DNA from: Turicibacter sanguinis | GTDB lineage: Bacteria > Bacillota_I > Bacilli_A > MOL361 > Turicibacteraceae | Assembly (NCBI RefSeq): GCF_013046825.1 | Contig: NZ_CP053187.1 | Span: 2,142,001 to 2,206,000, forward strand | Direction of reading: 5' to 3' | Length of the DNA: 64,000 nucleotides | In this document: positions 8,756 through 17,790 of the stretch, in pieces | How positions within the stretch are numbered: position 1 is the first letter of the stretch | Layout of the letters: each line of letters begins with the position of its first letter | Notes under the pieces: model-generated | Told to the model about the DNA's origin: nothing | The model's database searches: none | What the model saw: the letters and a program-made list of their open reading frames with translations, nothing else | Made by a program: the position numbers and the translations under genes

Positions 8756-9559
8756 ATGCGTGCTGATTTACACGTTCATACGAACATTTCAGATAGTTCT
8801 TTAAGTACAGAAGCAACCCTTTTATTAGCGAAAGAGCGTGGTTTAACGCATGTTGCGATTACGAATCATGATACTGTTATGGGGCTCAAAGAAGCAATTG
8901 CATTAGGAAAAATGATTGGCATTGAGGTCATTCCAGGGATTGAAATTAGTGCTTATGATTTTAATAGACACGTGAAAGCACATATTTTAGGCTATAATTT
9001 TGATTTAGAGGCGCCTCATATTAAGGCATTAGTAGATGAAACGAATCGTCTTCGAGATGAAAATACGAAATGGCAAGTTCAACAGTTGATTGAAGCGAGA
9101 TATGACTTAACGATGGAAGAAGTTGCAAAGAAGGCCAAAGCTAGTACTGCCTTTTATAAGCAACATATTTTTGATGTCCTAATAGAGAAAGGTTACACAC
9201 GTGATGAGTTAAAACCGTTATTTAAAAAAGGTGGACTTTGTGATCGTGTGATTACGTATGTAGATGGGCGTGATGCAGTGAAAGCAATTAAAGCAGATGG
9301 TGGAATTGCTGTTATTGCACATCCTGGACAATCAAAGTCGTATGATATGATTCCAGATTTAGTAGAAGTTGGATTGGATGGGATTGAAAAATATCATCCT
9401 GATCATCAAGCGTTAGATTATCAACGTATCGATGAATTAGTGAATCGATATCAGTTGATTATAACGACGGGATCAGATTTTCATTCTACTTATGGACCTA
9501 ATCGTCCGTTTGGAACACTCGTCATGGAAGAGTTGCCATTTAAATTAAACGAAAAATAA
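8756..9559 (+). CDS. PHP-domain phosphoesterase (TrpH/YciV-like)
   Basis: A 267-residue PHP-family metal-dependent phosphoesterase. The four typical motif groups are present: DLHVHTNISDSS at the N-terminus, AITNHD, a central AHPGQ and the C-terminal GSDFHS. E. coli YciV (RnaAM) of this family removes 5' nucleotides from short RNAs and from 3',5'-bisphosphonucleotides; TrpH-like relatives are less well defined. The ATG at 8756 has GAGGTGG five bases upstream. Probably co-transcribed with the pseudouridine synthase and ended by a terminator directly after the stop. Confidence 0.85.
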   Translation: MRADLHVHTNISDSSLSTEATLLLAKERGLTHVAITNHDTVMGLKEAIALGKMIGIEVIPGIEISAYDFNRHVKAHILGYNFDLEAPHIKALVDETNRLRDENTKWQVQQLIEARYDLTMEEVAKKAKASTAFYKQHIFDVLIEKGYTRDELKPLFKKGGLCDRVITYVDGRDAVKAIKADGGIAVIAHPGQSKSYDMIPDLVEVGLDGIEKYHPDHQALDYQRIDELVNRYQLIITTGSDFHSTYGPNRPFGTLVMEELPFKLNEK

Positions 9560-9586
9560 AAGTGGATGTGTCATCCACTTTTTTTA
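9558..9586 (+). terminator. Intrinsic terminator
   Basis: Stem AGTGGATG / CATCCACT, three-base loop, followed by seven T. It closes the pseudouridine synthase/PHP transcript. Confidence 0.9.
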
Positions 9587-9729
9587 ATGCTAGGTAGGGA
9601 ACATTCACAATTAAGGCAAGTTGTGATACAATATGACTCGAACTAAAATGAAAATATCGATTTTTGATGAAAAAGGTAAAAAAAATAGTAGGAACTATTT
9701 AGAGATATGAGAAAGGCAACGGTGATAAT

Positions 9730-10383
9730 ATGCGTTTACGAAAAGTTAAGGGAGCAGCAGAAACAATTGCAGCACATCCAAATATCGTGGTTCAAAATGA
9801 AAAAGAATTAAAAGGGAATTGGCAATCCGTTTTTGAAAAAGAGCAACCTCTTTATATTGAAGTTGGAATGGGAAAAGGACAATTTGTGATTGGAATGGCG
9901 CAAAAAAATCCTCATCTAAACTTCATTGGAATTGAAAAGTTTGATTCAGTTATGGTTCGTGCACTTGAAAAAGTGATAGAAGCAGGAGAGTTACCAAACT
10001 TGAAATTATTAAAAATTGACGCAGATGAGTTAACAGAAATTTTTGAAGAAAATGAAGTAGCAGGCGTTTACTTAAACTTCTCAGATCCATGGCCAAAACC
10101 ACGTCATGCAAAACGTCGTTTAACTCATGAAAACTTCTTAAAATTATATCAAACGATTATGAAAGAAGACGGGGCAATCCGATTTAAAACAGATAACCGT
10201 CTATTATTCGAGTACTCGTTAGCGAGCTTAAGTCAATACGGGATGATTTTACAAGATGTGGCGCTTGATTTACATAAGCGTGAAGATTTAGAGTGGAATG
10301 TGATGACAGAATATGAACAAAAATTTAGTGCTAAAGGTCAGCCAATTTACCGTTTAGAAGCTGTTTTTGCTCAAGAAAAGTAA
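9730..10383 (+). CDS. trmB: tRNA (guanine-N7-)-methyltransferase TrmB
   Basis: A 217-residue class I SAM-dependent methyltransferase that makes m7G46 in tRNA variable loops. The SAM-binding motif EVGMGKGQFVIGMA lies at about residues 40-53, and the family signature NFSDPWPKPRHAKRRL at about 118-133. Length is typical. The ATG has GGTG close upstream. It is followed after 12 bases by a DUF84 gene, so the two are probably one transcript; the intergenic region before it holds no obvious other gene. Confidence 0.95.
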   Translation: MRLRKVKGAAETIAAHPNIVVQNEKELKGNWQSVFEKEQPLYIEVGMGKGQFVIGMAQKNPHLNFIGIEKFDSVMVRALEKVIEAGELPNLKLLKIDADELTEIFEENEVAGVYLNFSDPWPKPRHAKRRLTHENFLKLYQTIMKEDGAIRFKTDNRLLFEYSLASLSQYGMILQDVALDLHKREDLEWNVMTEYEQKFSAKGQPIYRLEAVFAQEK

Positions 10384-10395
10384 GAGGATTATGTT

Positions 10396-10911
10396 GTGAA
10401 AATTATTGTGGGATCAACAAATAAAGTAAAAGTGAATGCCGCTAAAGAAGTTTTAGAACCATTTGGCCATGAAATCATAGGTGAAGAAACAGAAAGTGGT
10501 GTGTCAAATCAACCGTTTAGTGATCAGGAAACGGTGGAAGGAGCTTTTAATCGTGCTTCTTTAGCCTGTCTTCATGGTGATATTGGGATTGGACTTGAAG
10601 CAGGTGTTGAGGAACTTAATGGCATTTATTATTTGGTAAATTGGGGTGTTTTAAAAACGTCTGACCAACAAGTGTTTTATGCTGGAGGAACACGTTTACC
10701 TTTACCGATAGAATTGGTAACTCCATTGAAAGAAGGAAAAGAACTTAGTGAAGTGATTGATGCATATTCAAATCGTGTCGATGTTCGTTCTAACGAAGGG
10801 GCTATTGGAATTTTAACGGCTGATTTTTATGGTCGTAAAGAAAATTTTGTGCATATTATTCGACTTTTATGGGGACAATATTTATATCTTCAAGAATGTA
10901 AAAAATTATAA
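10396..10911 (+). CDS. DUF84 (YjjX/NTPase) family protein
   Basis: A 171-residue protein of the inosine/xanthosine triphosphatase (YjjX, DUF84) family, related to the ITPase/Maf fold. Family features visible are the N-terminal VGSTNKVKVNAAKEVL and the central GIGLEAGVE. Such enzymes hydrolyse non-canonical purine nucleoside triphosphates and limit their entry into nucleic acids. The GTG at 10396 follows AGAGG by about nine bases. It sits directly downstream of trmB, and a separate promoter follows it. Activity of this protein is inferred from family only. Confidence 0.85.
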   Translation: MKIIVGSTNKVKVNAAKEVLEPFGHEIIGEETESGVSNQPFSDQETVEGAFNRASLACLHGDIGIGLEAGVEELNGIYYLVNWGVLKTSDQQVFYAGGTRLPLPIELVTPLKEGKELSEVIDAYSNRVDVRSNEGAIGILTADFYGRKENFVHIIRLLWGQYLYLQECKKL

Positions 10912-10912
10912 T

Positions 10913-10942
10913 TTGTGATTGAATCGCTCTCTATGGTATAAT
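10913..10942 (+). promoter_or_regulatory. Sigma-A promoter
   Basis: TTGTGA (10913-10918) and TATAAT (10937-10942) with an 18-base spacer, upstream of the membrane protein gene at 10975. A start site near 10949 would leave the ATG at 10954 almost leaderless, which supports the later TTG start. Confidence 0.7.
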
Positions 10943-10974
10943 AAAGTTGTATTATGCTAAAAGGGGGCGATTTT

Positions 10975-12057
10975 TTGTCGAAACAAAATAAAGATGTTAA
11001 ATCTAATTCCAAGCATCAATCTAACACGACATCAAACCAAATTAAGCAACAACTAAATGAGTTTACCAACTCTTCGAAACGAAAATTACAAGCTCTGAAT
11101 CTAAAAAACAGATTAAAAATTGATCGATTTAAAACGAAAATTTCAGAATCGAAAGTCGATTCTCTATCATATACAACACCTTTACAGACGCAAATAAAAC
11201 CTCATGATTTACGTATGTTAAATCGTTTCACGACCATTTTTAGTGGCGTAGTCATTACAGGATTAAGTGTGGGGTTATTGTTGATGTCACGTCCGATGAT
11301 TACTGAAGCTAATTTTGAGACAAAAATGCAAGAGAGTATTGACTCTGCTTTTCATTATTCAGTGATGGAATCTAATACTAAAAATGATAGCATTACTTAT
11401 CATACACCACGCCAATTTAAGTATTTATATTCACTTGGTGTCAATGATATTATTAAATATAAAGACAATGAGATTATAATGCACTATAATAATCAGTATA
11501 ATATTATTGGTCAAGACATGGATACTTACTATTTGCTTCGTGATGAAAATAAATCCGCAGGTCAAGAAGTCTTTTATAAAAACTTTAGCAATGGTGAACA
11601 AAATGGATTTGTTCAATTAGTTAAAATGGAAGAAAAGTATCTGTTAACTGTGTTTGTAGATGGCACTAAATTATCTGCTCTTGTGGATTACGAAGAAACA
11701 CCTTATATGACTTATAATATGTTAGTAGTCGCGAAAACTGTTAAGAGTACACAACCAGAAACTTCTACAGCTACTGTAGCGACAGGGACTAATCAAGTCA
11801 TTCCTGAGACATCTGAAGCAGCAGATGCTAAAAGTTCAACTCTCCTAGAGGTTCCTGCAATGAGTATGGATGAGTCGGGCCATGTTGAAACAAATATGGA
11901 ACCTGTCACGGATGGGGAACTTTCGACTGTAGAAAGCGAACATGTTATTGATTTTGATTTTAGCACTGAAAAAAGAGGCGAATTTACAGAGACAACACAA
12001 GATTCAACTCAAAATTCAGTCGTAACAGAAGAGGGGAATACAAGTGACGGAAATTAA
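10975..12057 (+). CDS. Single-pass membrane protein with long extracellular part, unknown
   Basis: A 360-residue protein: a basic, Ser/Asn/Lys-rich cytoplasmic N-terminus (1-83), one membrane segment (about 84-104, FSGVVITGLSVGLLLM), an extracellular domain of about 130 residues rich in Tyr and Asn, and a Ser/Thr/Glu-rich tail of about 110 residues. I do not recognise the family. The TTG at 10975 is preferred: AAGGGGGCG lies seven bases upstream and the -10 box is too near the earlier ATG at 10954. Its last 14 bases overlap the thioredoxin gene, so the two are translationally linked. It occupies the slot near ytpQ/ytpR of Bacillus but resembles neither. Confidence 0.7.
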   Translation: MSKQNKDVKSNSKHQSNTTSNQIKQQLNEFTNSSKRKLQALNLKNRLKIDRFKTKISESKVDSLSYTTPLQTQIKPHDLRMLNRFTTIFSGVVITGLSVGLLLMSRPMITEANFETKMQESIDSAFHYSVMESNTKNDSITYHTPRQFKYLYSLGVNDIIKYKDNEIIMHYNNQYNIIGQDMDTYYLLRDENKSAGQEVFYKNFSNGEQNGFVQLVKMEEKYLLTVFVDGTKLSALVDYEETPYMTYNMLVVAKTVKSTQPETSTATVATGTNQVIPETSEAADAKSSTLLEVPAMSMDESGHVETNMEPVTDGELSTVESEHVIDFDFSTEKRGEFTETTQDSTQNSVVTEEGNTSDGN

Positions 12058-12358
12058 TAGTATTGAACAATTCAAAGAATTAATTCAAAATGGTAAGTCC
12101 ATTGTATTATTTACAGCAAACTGGTGTCCAGACTGTATGGTGATTAAACCATTTATGCCAGCAATTGTTGAAAAATATTCAGATTTTAAATTCTATACAG
12201 TGAATCGTGATAATTTAATGGATTTATGTGTAGAACTTGATATTTTTGGAATTCCAAGTTTTGTGGCATTTCATAATGGAGTTGAATCAGGACGCTTTGT
12301 CAATAAAGATCGCAAAACTCGTCAACAAATTGAAGACTTTATCGAATCTTTAGTTTAA
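12044..12358 (+). CDS. ytpP: Thioredoxin-like protein (YtpP-like)
   Basis: A 104-residue thioredoxin-fold protein. The active-site motif is WCPDC (residues about 25-29) with the cis-proline in IPSFVAF (about 69-75). It should take part in thiol-disulfide exchange in the cytoplasm. The symbol follows position upstream of sftA and murC, the same order as B. subtilis ytpP. The GTG start at 12044 overlaps the end of the upstream gene and is preceded by GAGGGG. A strong terminator follows directly. Confidence 0.85.
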   Translation: MTEINSIEQFKELIQNGKSIVLFTANWCPDCMVIKPFMPAIVEKYSDFKFYTVNRDNLMDLCVELDIFGIPSFVAFHNGVESGRFVNKDRKTRQQIEDFIESLV

Positions 12359-12370
12359 TTCAAAAAATAT

Positions 12371-12406
12371 AAAAATCACCGAGGAAATCATCGGTGATTT
12401 TTTTTT
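12371..12406 (+). terminator. Intrinsic terminator
   Basis: Stem AAATCACCGA / TCGGTGATTT with a long T-run, separating the ytpP transcript from sftA. Confidence 0.9.
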
Positions 12407-12412
12407 CCAATC

Positions 12413-12442
12413 TTGTGAAATACAGGGTTTTTCATGTATAAT
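12413..12442 (+). promoter_or_regulatory. Sigma-A promoter of sftA
   Basis: TTGTGA (12413-12418), 18-base spacer, TATAAT (12437-12442) with TG directly before it. It uses the same hexamers and spacing as the promoter at 10913. Confidence 0.7.
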
Positions 12443-12479
12443 TAAGAGTAAACAATTGGGTAATTTAGGGTGTGAAGAT

Positions 12480-14804
12480 ATGAAAAAACGTACAATCTTT
12501 GATATTGAAAAAATTGGTTTTGGCGATGAACTAGATTTAGTACCTAAAAAGGCACCATCAAAACCAAAATTAGAAAACAAAGAAATAAGAACATCATCGA
12601 CTATAGTGAGAACATCGTCGAGTCATAAACAGGTAATGAAGCAAGATGAAATCGAACTGCCTGTTACGAAACAAAAAGCAGAAAGAACTAAAATAACCTC
12701 TTCACCCAAATCATCAAGATTTAAACCCGTTGAATTTGTTTCACCTATAACAGGACGTCGGGAAAAAAGGCCGAAGTATGTTCAGTTAGCATATGGACAA
12801 TATCAGTTTTCAACATCATCTGTTGTTGAAACAGTTGAAGATGCAATGAATGCCTTTTCGAATCAAGGTGATTTAGACTATGATTTACAACAGTACGAAA
12901 ATCAAGAAATGGGAACTGCCGAACTTACAAACAACTTAAGTTCAATTGAAAAGTTAGAAGAAGAGGTTTTAGATGTCTTAACGAATCCGGAGGATGAATT
13001 ATTTGTTTGTCCCTGTGATACAGTTAAGTCAAACTCTAATACGTTGGAAGCAGATGAAACAAAAAATGATTTACAACTTTCATCGCCAACAACACAGACA
13101 TCAGATCAAGAATCATCGCTTGAGGTGATTAAGAATCTAACTAATCATCAACAAGAAGAGATTGAAGTAAAGACGTCATTAATTAAACAAACAGAAGCGG
13201 GAATTATCATAACACCCTCTCAAATGCCGAGTGATGCGGAAGAGGTCGTTTTAGTTGAAACTCCATTGCATGACTTAGAAGAGACGACAGATGACATTGA
13301 CTCTTTTGAAGATGAGAACTTCTGTGATGAAGTCCTAGATAGTGTACTGATTGAAGATGATGAACAAACGGTCACTTATTATGAAACACCTAATGCGTCA
13401 TTATTAAGTGATGCAGATGATGAGCTAGTCTCAGATGACGATTGGATTTTAAGTAAAATGGATATTTTAGAACAAACCTTTAATGATTTTGGTGTTAAAG
13501 TTCGTCTAACAGGTGATTTTACACAAGGACCAACCGTGACTCAGATTGAAATTCAACCAGAGGCAGGAACTAAAATTAGCAAAATATCAAGTCTATATAA
13601 TGATTTAAAACTAAGTTTATCGGTGGAAGAACTTCGAATTGAACCTATTCCAGGAAAAAATATTATAGGGGTTGAAATTCCAAATCGTAAACGAAAAATG
13701 GTACGATTGAAAGAGATTTTATCGACTCCAGAGTTCATGCTACATGAAAGCCCGCTTTGTATCGGATTGGGACAAGATATTGCAGGGGAACCCACTTATG
13801 TTGATATCTTAACAATGCCTCATGGATTAATTGCAGGGCAAACGGGATCAGGAAAAAGTGTTTGCATTAACACCTTACTCATTAGTATCTTAATGAAAGC
13901 AAGCCCTGAAGATGTCCGCATTATGTTAATTGATCCTAAACGTGTAGAGTTAGCTCCATATAATCAAATTCCACATTTAGTGACACCGGTGATTGTTGAT
14001 GCCCAAAAGGCAGCGATGGGATTAAAGTGGGCGGTTGATGAAATGGAACGTCGTTACGAATTATTTGCAAGTAATGGAGTACGAGACATTAAGTCCTTTA
14101 ATAATCGACGTCATGAATTTGAAATGACCTATCCAAAGCTTCCATATATTGTGATTGTTATTGATGAGTTAGCTGATTTAATGATGGTATCTGCACAAGA
14201 GGTTGAAGATTATATCATGCGTATTACGCAAAAAGCTCGTGCAGCTGGAATTCATTTAATAGTGGCAACTCAACGTCCAACGGTCGATGTCATTACAGGA
14301 ACGATTAAATCAAATATTCCTTGTCGTATTGCATTTGCTGTAGCCCAAGGAAATGACTCTCGTGTCATATTAGATGACATGGGAGCTCAAAATTTACTTG
14401 GTCGCGGAGATATGCTTCTTTTAGAGAGTGGATCAAAGGCAAAACGTGTTCAAGGAGCTTATGTATCAGATGAAGAAATTGATGCTGTTGTTGAGTTTGT
14501 GAAAAATCAAGGGAAACCTCAATATTTAATTGAAGATGAAGTGTTTGAAAAAGGGAGTAATGGGATTAAGACAGATTGTGATCCCATGTTAAAAGATGCT
14601 ATGAGATTTTTCTTCGAAAAAGGATATGCAACAGTGTCTTCCTTACAAACCCGTATGGCGATAGGCTATAATCGTGCAGCTCGAATCATTGATACCCTTG
14701 TCTTAAATGGATGGATTGGAGAACCTAATTCATCAAATAAACAACGTGAGATTTTGATTTCTCGTGAAGAGTTCGAATCAATGATGGATGAGACACGGAT
14801 TTAA
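12480..14804 (+). CDS. sftA: DNA translocase SftA (FtsK/SpoIIIE family)
   Basis: A 774-residue FtsK/SpoIIIE-family ATPase. A long acidic, low-complexity N-terminal region (about 1-320) precedes the motor: Walker A GQTGSGKSVC near residue 455, Walker B IVIVIDELADL, and a C-terminal winged-helix gamma domain (about 700-774). No membrane segments are present, which separates SftA from SpoIIIE. SftA helps clear DNA from the closing division septum. The ATG at 12480 follows GGGTG; an earlier TTG frame start at 12456 has no ribosome binding site. Position before murC matches B. subtilis ytpS. Confidence 0.93.
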   Translation: MKKRTIFDIEKIGFGDELDLVPKKAPSKPKLENKEIRTSSTIVRTSSSHKQVMKQDEIELPVTKQKAERTKITSSPKSSRFKPVEFVSPITGRREKRPKYVQLAYGQYQFSTSSVVETVEDAMNAFSNQGDLDYDLQQYENQEMGTAELTNNLSSIEKLEEEVLDVLTNPEDELFVCPCDTVKSNSNTLEADETKNDLQLSSPTTQTSDQESSLEVIKNLTNHQQEEIEVKTSLIKQTEAGIIITPSQMPSDAEEVVLVETPLHDLEETTDDIDSFEDENFCDEVLDSVLIEDDEQTVTYYETPNASLLSDADDELVSDDDWILSKMDILEQTFNDFGVKVRLTGDFTQGPTVTQIEIQPEAGTKISKISSLYNDLKLSLSVEELRIEPIPGKNIIGVEIPNRKRKMVRLKEILSTPEFMLHESPLCIGLGQDIAGEPTYVDILTMPHGLIAGQTGSGKSVCINTLLISILMKASPEDVRIMLIDPKRVELAPYNQIPHLVTPVIVDAQKAAMGLKWAVDEMERRYELFASNGVRDIKSFNNRRHEFEMTYPKLPYIVIVIDELADLMMVSAQEVEDYIMRITQKARAAGIHLIVATQRPTVDVITGTIKSNIPCRIAFAVAQGNDSRVILDDMGAQNLLGRGDMLLLESGSKAKRVQGAYVSDEEIDAVVEFVKNQGKPQYLIEDEVFEKGSNGIKTDCDPMLKDAMRFFFEKGYATVSSLQTRMAIGYNRAARIIDTLVLNGWIGEPNSSNKQREILISREEFESMMDETRI

Positions 14805-14825
14805 ACATTAAATACCCTTATTTTT

Positions 14826-14866
14826 GAACCGCCTTTAGGTCAGACATTTGACTAAAAGGCGGTTTC
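14826..14866 (+). terminator. Probable terminator after sftA
   Basis: Imperfect stem AACCGCCTTTAGGTC / GACTAAAAGGCGGTT with one extra A. The T-run is short (three T), so termination may be partial and murC may also be read from the sftA promoter. Confidence 0.5.
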
Positions 14867-14881
14867 CAAATAATATAGAAG

Positions 14882-14890
14882 TGATATAAT
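14882..14890 (+). promoter_or_regulatory. Extended -10 promoter of murC
   Basis: TGATATAAT is an extended -10 box about 40 bases before the murC start. No good -35 is visible at the usual distance. Confidence 0.5.
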
Positions 14891-14933
14891 ATAAAAGAAA
14901 TAATCGTTAAAGCGAGATAGGAGACGATTCATT

Positions 14934-16247
14934 ATGAGTCAAAGATATCATCTCATTGGGATAAAAGGTTCAGGAATGAGTGCGTTAGCACATATTTTAT
15001 ATGACATGGGGAACTATGTTCAAGGATCAGATATTGAGGAAAAACTATTTACTCAAATTGGATTAGAAGCAAAGGGAATCACCCTATATCCATTCGGAAA
15101 ATCAAAGATTGAACCAGATATGGTTGTGATTATTGGGAATGCGTTTAAAGATGACCATGTGGAAGTGATTCAGGCGAAACAAGCAGGTGCTAAATGTGTT
15201 CGTTATCATGATTTTTTAGGAGATTTAGCCTCTAATTTTACATCGATTGCGATTGCGGGAACTCATGGAAAAACAACAACAACTGGGTTATTAGCACATG
15301 TATTACGCTTAAATTATCCAACTTCATATTTAATTGGAGATGGAACAGGAAAAGGTGTAGAAAATAGTCGTTTCTTTGTTTTTGAAGCCTGCGAATATCA
15401 ACGACACTTTTTAGCATATCGACCTGATTATGCTATTATTACGAATATTGAACATGATCATCCTGATTACTTTACAGATATTGATGACGTTTTAGATGCC
15501 TTCAATGTTTTTTCAAATCAAACCAAAAAAATGGTCATTGCATGTGGTGATGATCCGGAAGTTAAAAAACTACAAACTTCAACGAATATGATGACTTATG
15601 GACTAGAGTCACATAATAATGTAGTCGCTAAAAATATTTTAAAAACGGCTGAGGGAACAGCTTTTGATGTGTTTATTAATGGTGAATTTTATCATACCTT
15701 TAACACGCTATTTTTCGGAGATCACATGGTATTAAATAGTTTAGCGGTGATTACTGTTTGTTATTTAGAAGGATTAGAAGCTTCAATCATTGATAAAGAT
15801 CTAAGATTATTTGAAGGTGTTAAACGACGTTTTGCCCAAAAGAAACACCATACACAAATTATTATTGATGATTATGCTCATCATCCAACGGAAATTGCTG
15901 CAACGTTAAAAGCAGTTCGCCAGAAATTCCCAGACCGTGATTTAGTTGCAGTATTCCAACCTCATACTTTTACACGTACCGCTGCCTTTATTGATGAGTT
16001 TGCACAAAGTTTAAATTTAGCTGATCACATTTATTTAACTGATATTTTTGGGTCAGCTCGAGAAAGTAGTGGGAGTGTAAGTATCCAAACATTAATTGAC
16101 AAATGTCATCATGCCAACTTAATTGAAAAGGAAACAGTTGAACAATTACAACAACATCAAGACTCAGTTGTGGTGTTTATGGGAGCTGGAGATATTAAGA
16201 AGTATGAGGATGCTTATACAAAATTACCTTGGAGAGTTAAACGTTAA
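14934..16247 (+). CDS. murC: UDP-N-acetylmuramate--L-alanine ligase MurC
   Basis: A 437-residue Mur ligase that adds L-alanine to UDP-MurNAc, the first amino acid of the peptidoglycan stem. The N-terminal Rossmann domain begins HLIGIKGSGMSALAHI; the ATP site is GTHGKTTTTG (about residues 109-118); EACEY and DYAHHPTEI lie in the expected central and C-terminal domains. Length is typical. TAGGAG precedes the ATG. The order sftA-murC-ytxG-ytxH matches B. subtilis. Confidence 0.96.
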   Translation: MSQRYHLIGIKGSGMSALAHILYDMGNYVQGSDIEEKLFTQIGLEAKGITLYPFGKSKIEPDMVVIIGNAFKDDHVEVIQAKQAGAKCVRYHDFLGDLASNFTSIAIAGTHGKTTTTGLLAHVLRLNYPTSYLIGDGTGKGVENSRFFVFEACEYQRHFLAYRPDYAIITNIEHDHPDYFTDIDDVLDAFNVFSNQTKKMVIACGDDPEVKKLQTSTNMMTYGLESHNNVVAKNILKTAEGTAFDVFINGEFYHTFNTLFFGDHMVLNSLAVITVCYLEGLEASIIDKDLRLFEGVKRRFAQKKHHTQIIIDDYAHHPTEIAATLKAVRQKFPDRDLVAVFQPHTFTRTAAFIDEFAQSLNLADHIYLTDIFGSARESSGSVSIQTLIDKCHHANLIEKETVEQLQQHQDSVVVFMGAGDIKKYEDAYTKLPWRVKR

Positions 16248-16279
16248 GGTCCTAGGAGAGTTGAAAGGATAGGGAATTT

Positions 16280-16543
16280 ATGACATTTACGATCACGTTA
16301 TCAGACTTATTAATTTTAGTTATTATGACATGTTTAATTGTTTTAACCGTTTATCTTGTTTTTACACTAAAATCTTTAATTCGTTTATTGAATGAATCTA
16401 CGACGTTAGTGAATGAAAGTTCTAAAATCGTTGAAGATGTACAAGAAAAAACAAAAGTTGTCGAAAACTATGTGACACAAGCGGTCGCAAATGGACAAGG
16501 TGTCTTTAAAGCTGTTTCATTCGTAAATAAAATGAAACGATAA
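16280..16543 (+). CDS. YtxG-like DUF948 membrane protein
   Basis: An 87-residue protein with one N-terminal membrane segment (about residues 8-30) followed by an amphipathic helix rich in Val/Glu/Ser, as in the YtxG/DUF948 family. In Bacillus ytxG and ytxH follow murC and belong to the sigma-B general stress group; here the same order is kept. The protein is shorter than most Bacillus YtxG. No sigma-B promoter is seen. The function in the family is not established. Confidence 0.75.
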   Translation: MTFTITLSDLLILVIMTCLIVLTVYLVFTLKSLIRLLNESTTLVNESSKIVEDVQEKTKVVENYVTQAVANGQGVFKAVSFVNKMKR

Positions 16544-16597
16544 TACATAAACTATAATTTGTTATCTTATTTAAAAAAGAATGGAAGGTGTATCTAA

Positions 16598-17188
16598 ATG
16601 AAAAAAAGAAATGTATTTGTATTAGGTGCCTTAATGGGTGCAGCGGCTGTGGCTTTATTAACACCAAAATCAGGTAAAGAAATGCAAAAAGAGTTATTAA
16701 ACAAAGTAGACGAGATCCAAAATAAAATTAAAGATATCGAAATTGAAGATGTGAAACAAAGTTTTACAGCGAAATTAGATGAAATTAAAGACTTAGTCAA
16801 TAACTTTGATTGGGAAAGCTCAAAAGCAGAGTTAGAAAGCAAAGTGAATGATGTCAAAGAAAAGCTAAATGATATGCTTGTTCGTGTTGAAGAAGCAAAA
16901 GATACAGTGAAAGACGAGGTCAAATCATTCGGTGATGATTTAGAAGATGATTTTACCATTGTGATTGATGCTGTTAAAGACGGTGCGAAAGATGTAAAAG
17001 AAAAGGCAACAGAAGCTGCATCAAATGTTGTTGAAACAGTAAAAGAAGTAGCCATTGATGCAAAAGATAAAGCAAAAGTAGCTGCTTCAAATGTGGCGGA
17101 TACAACAAAAGAAGTGGCGACTGATATGGTAGATGCTGTCAGTCAAGCAGCGCTTGAAGCTAAAAAAGAAGTGACTGACAATAAATAA
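16598..17188 (+). CDS. YtxH-like general stress protein
   Basis: A 196-residue protein with the YtxH signature at the N-terminus: a short hydrophobic segment with Gly/Ala pattern (residues 7-21), then LLTPKSGKEM. The rest is a highly charged, Lys/Glu/Val-rich helix with repeated 11-residue-like units (VKEKATEAASNVVETVKEVA and similar), resembling LEA/apolipoprotein-type amphipathic repeats. It is longer than many YtxH proteins because of this repeat tail. Stress-related protection is inferred from family and repeats. AGAATGGAAGGTG lies upstream of the ATG. Confidence 0.8.
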   Translation: MKKRNVFVLGALMGAAAVALLTPKSGKEMQKELLNKVDEIQNKIKDIEIEDVKQSFTAKLDEIKDLVNNFDWESSKAELESKVNDVKEKLNDMLVRVEEAKDTVKDEVKSFGDDLEDDFTIVIDAVKDGAKDVKEKATEAASNVVETVKEVAIDAKDKAKVAASNVADTTKEVATDMVDAVSQAALEAKKEVTDNK

Positions 17189-17214
17189 AAAGGTAGCGAA
17201 AGCTACCTTTTTAT
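17186..17214. terminator. Bidirectional terminator
   Basis: GGTAGC / GCTACC stem with GAAA-type loop, extended by A- and T-runs. It closes the murC-ytxGH group and can end a minus-strand transcript from 17428. Confidence 0.88.
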
Positions 17215-17221
17215 TTTGGTT

Positions 17222-17428
17222 CTAATAAGTCGCAAAAATAGTGAAACTAGTGAGTAGATACTGTGGGATAAACTTTATTTGACATGGTTTAATTAATGGA
17301 GCTAGTTCATAGGCATACGTGGTAACGCCTGTAATTGAATTAGCATAAAAGATAAAGTCATCAACGTCAGGATCGAATAATCCCCATTGTTCTTGTGAAT
17401 AACAGTATTGTATGAATAACTCTTTCAT
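17222..17428 (-). CDS. Small hypothetical protein
   Basis: A 68-residue open frame on the minus strand, starting at ATG 17428 with AGGAG about 12 bases upstream, a somewhat long spacing. It stops just before a bidirectional terminator, which supports a real transcript. The segment WGLFDPDVDDFIFYANSIT faintly resembles small phage XkdX-type proteins, but the likeness is too weak to name it. It may also be chance coding. Confidence 0.4.
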   Translation of the reverse strand: MKELFIQYCYSQEQWGLFDPDVDDFIFYANSITGVTTYAYELAPLIKPCQIKFIPQYLLTSFTIFATY

Positions 17429-17440
17429 CGTATCAAACAC

Positions 17441-17790
17441 TCCTATCTCAAGATGAATCCAGATGTATTTTTTATGATTGAAAAACTTTTGAATTCCCTA
17501 CCAGTAGAGGATACCTCTTTGAGGGCAAGAAGCTCCCCACACGATTTGATTCCACATTTTATTAGATGAGTGCCTAGGTTAAGTAGTCACAAGGTCTTTA
17601 GTTTTTTCCTTCTAATGGGGAAAATCCTCGATGATAGAATATCTTAGTACTAAAGGAATCTAATCATTGAGACCGATTTGAAAAACATCAAGATAGTACT
17701 GTTTTATATGGTGGGGATTAATGTAGTTAAATTATATAATGATGAAAAAGTAATTTTTGTCGTAATTGGCACGAGAGATAAAATTAAAAA
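17441..17790. other. Intergenic region with a degenerate copy of the rpmF-downstream repeat
   Basis: No gene is seen. On the minus strand, bases 17491-17536 read CCCTC-AAA-GAGG-TAT-CCTC, closely matching the CCCTC-GAA-GAGGG-TAT-CCTC core of the repeats at 22462 and 22683. The other conserved blocks of that repeat are not recognisable, so it is at most a decayed or partial copy. Confidence 0.4.
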
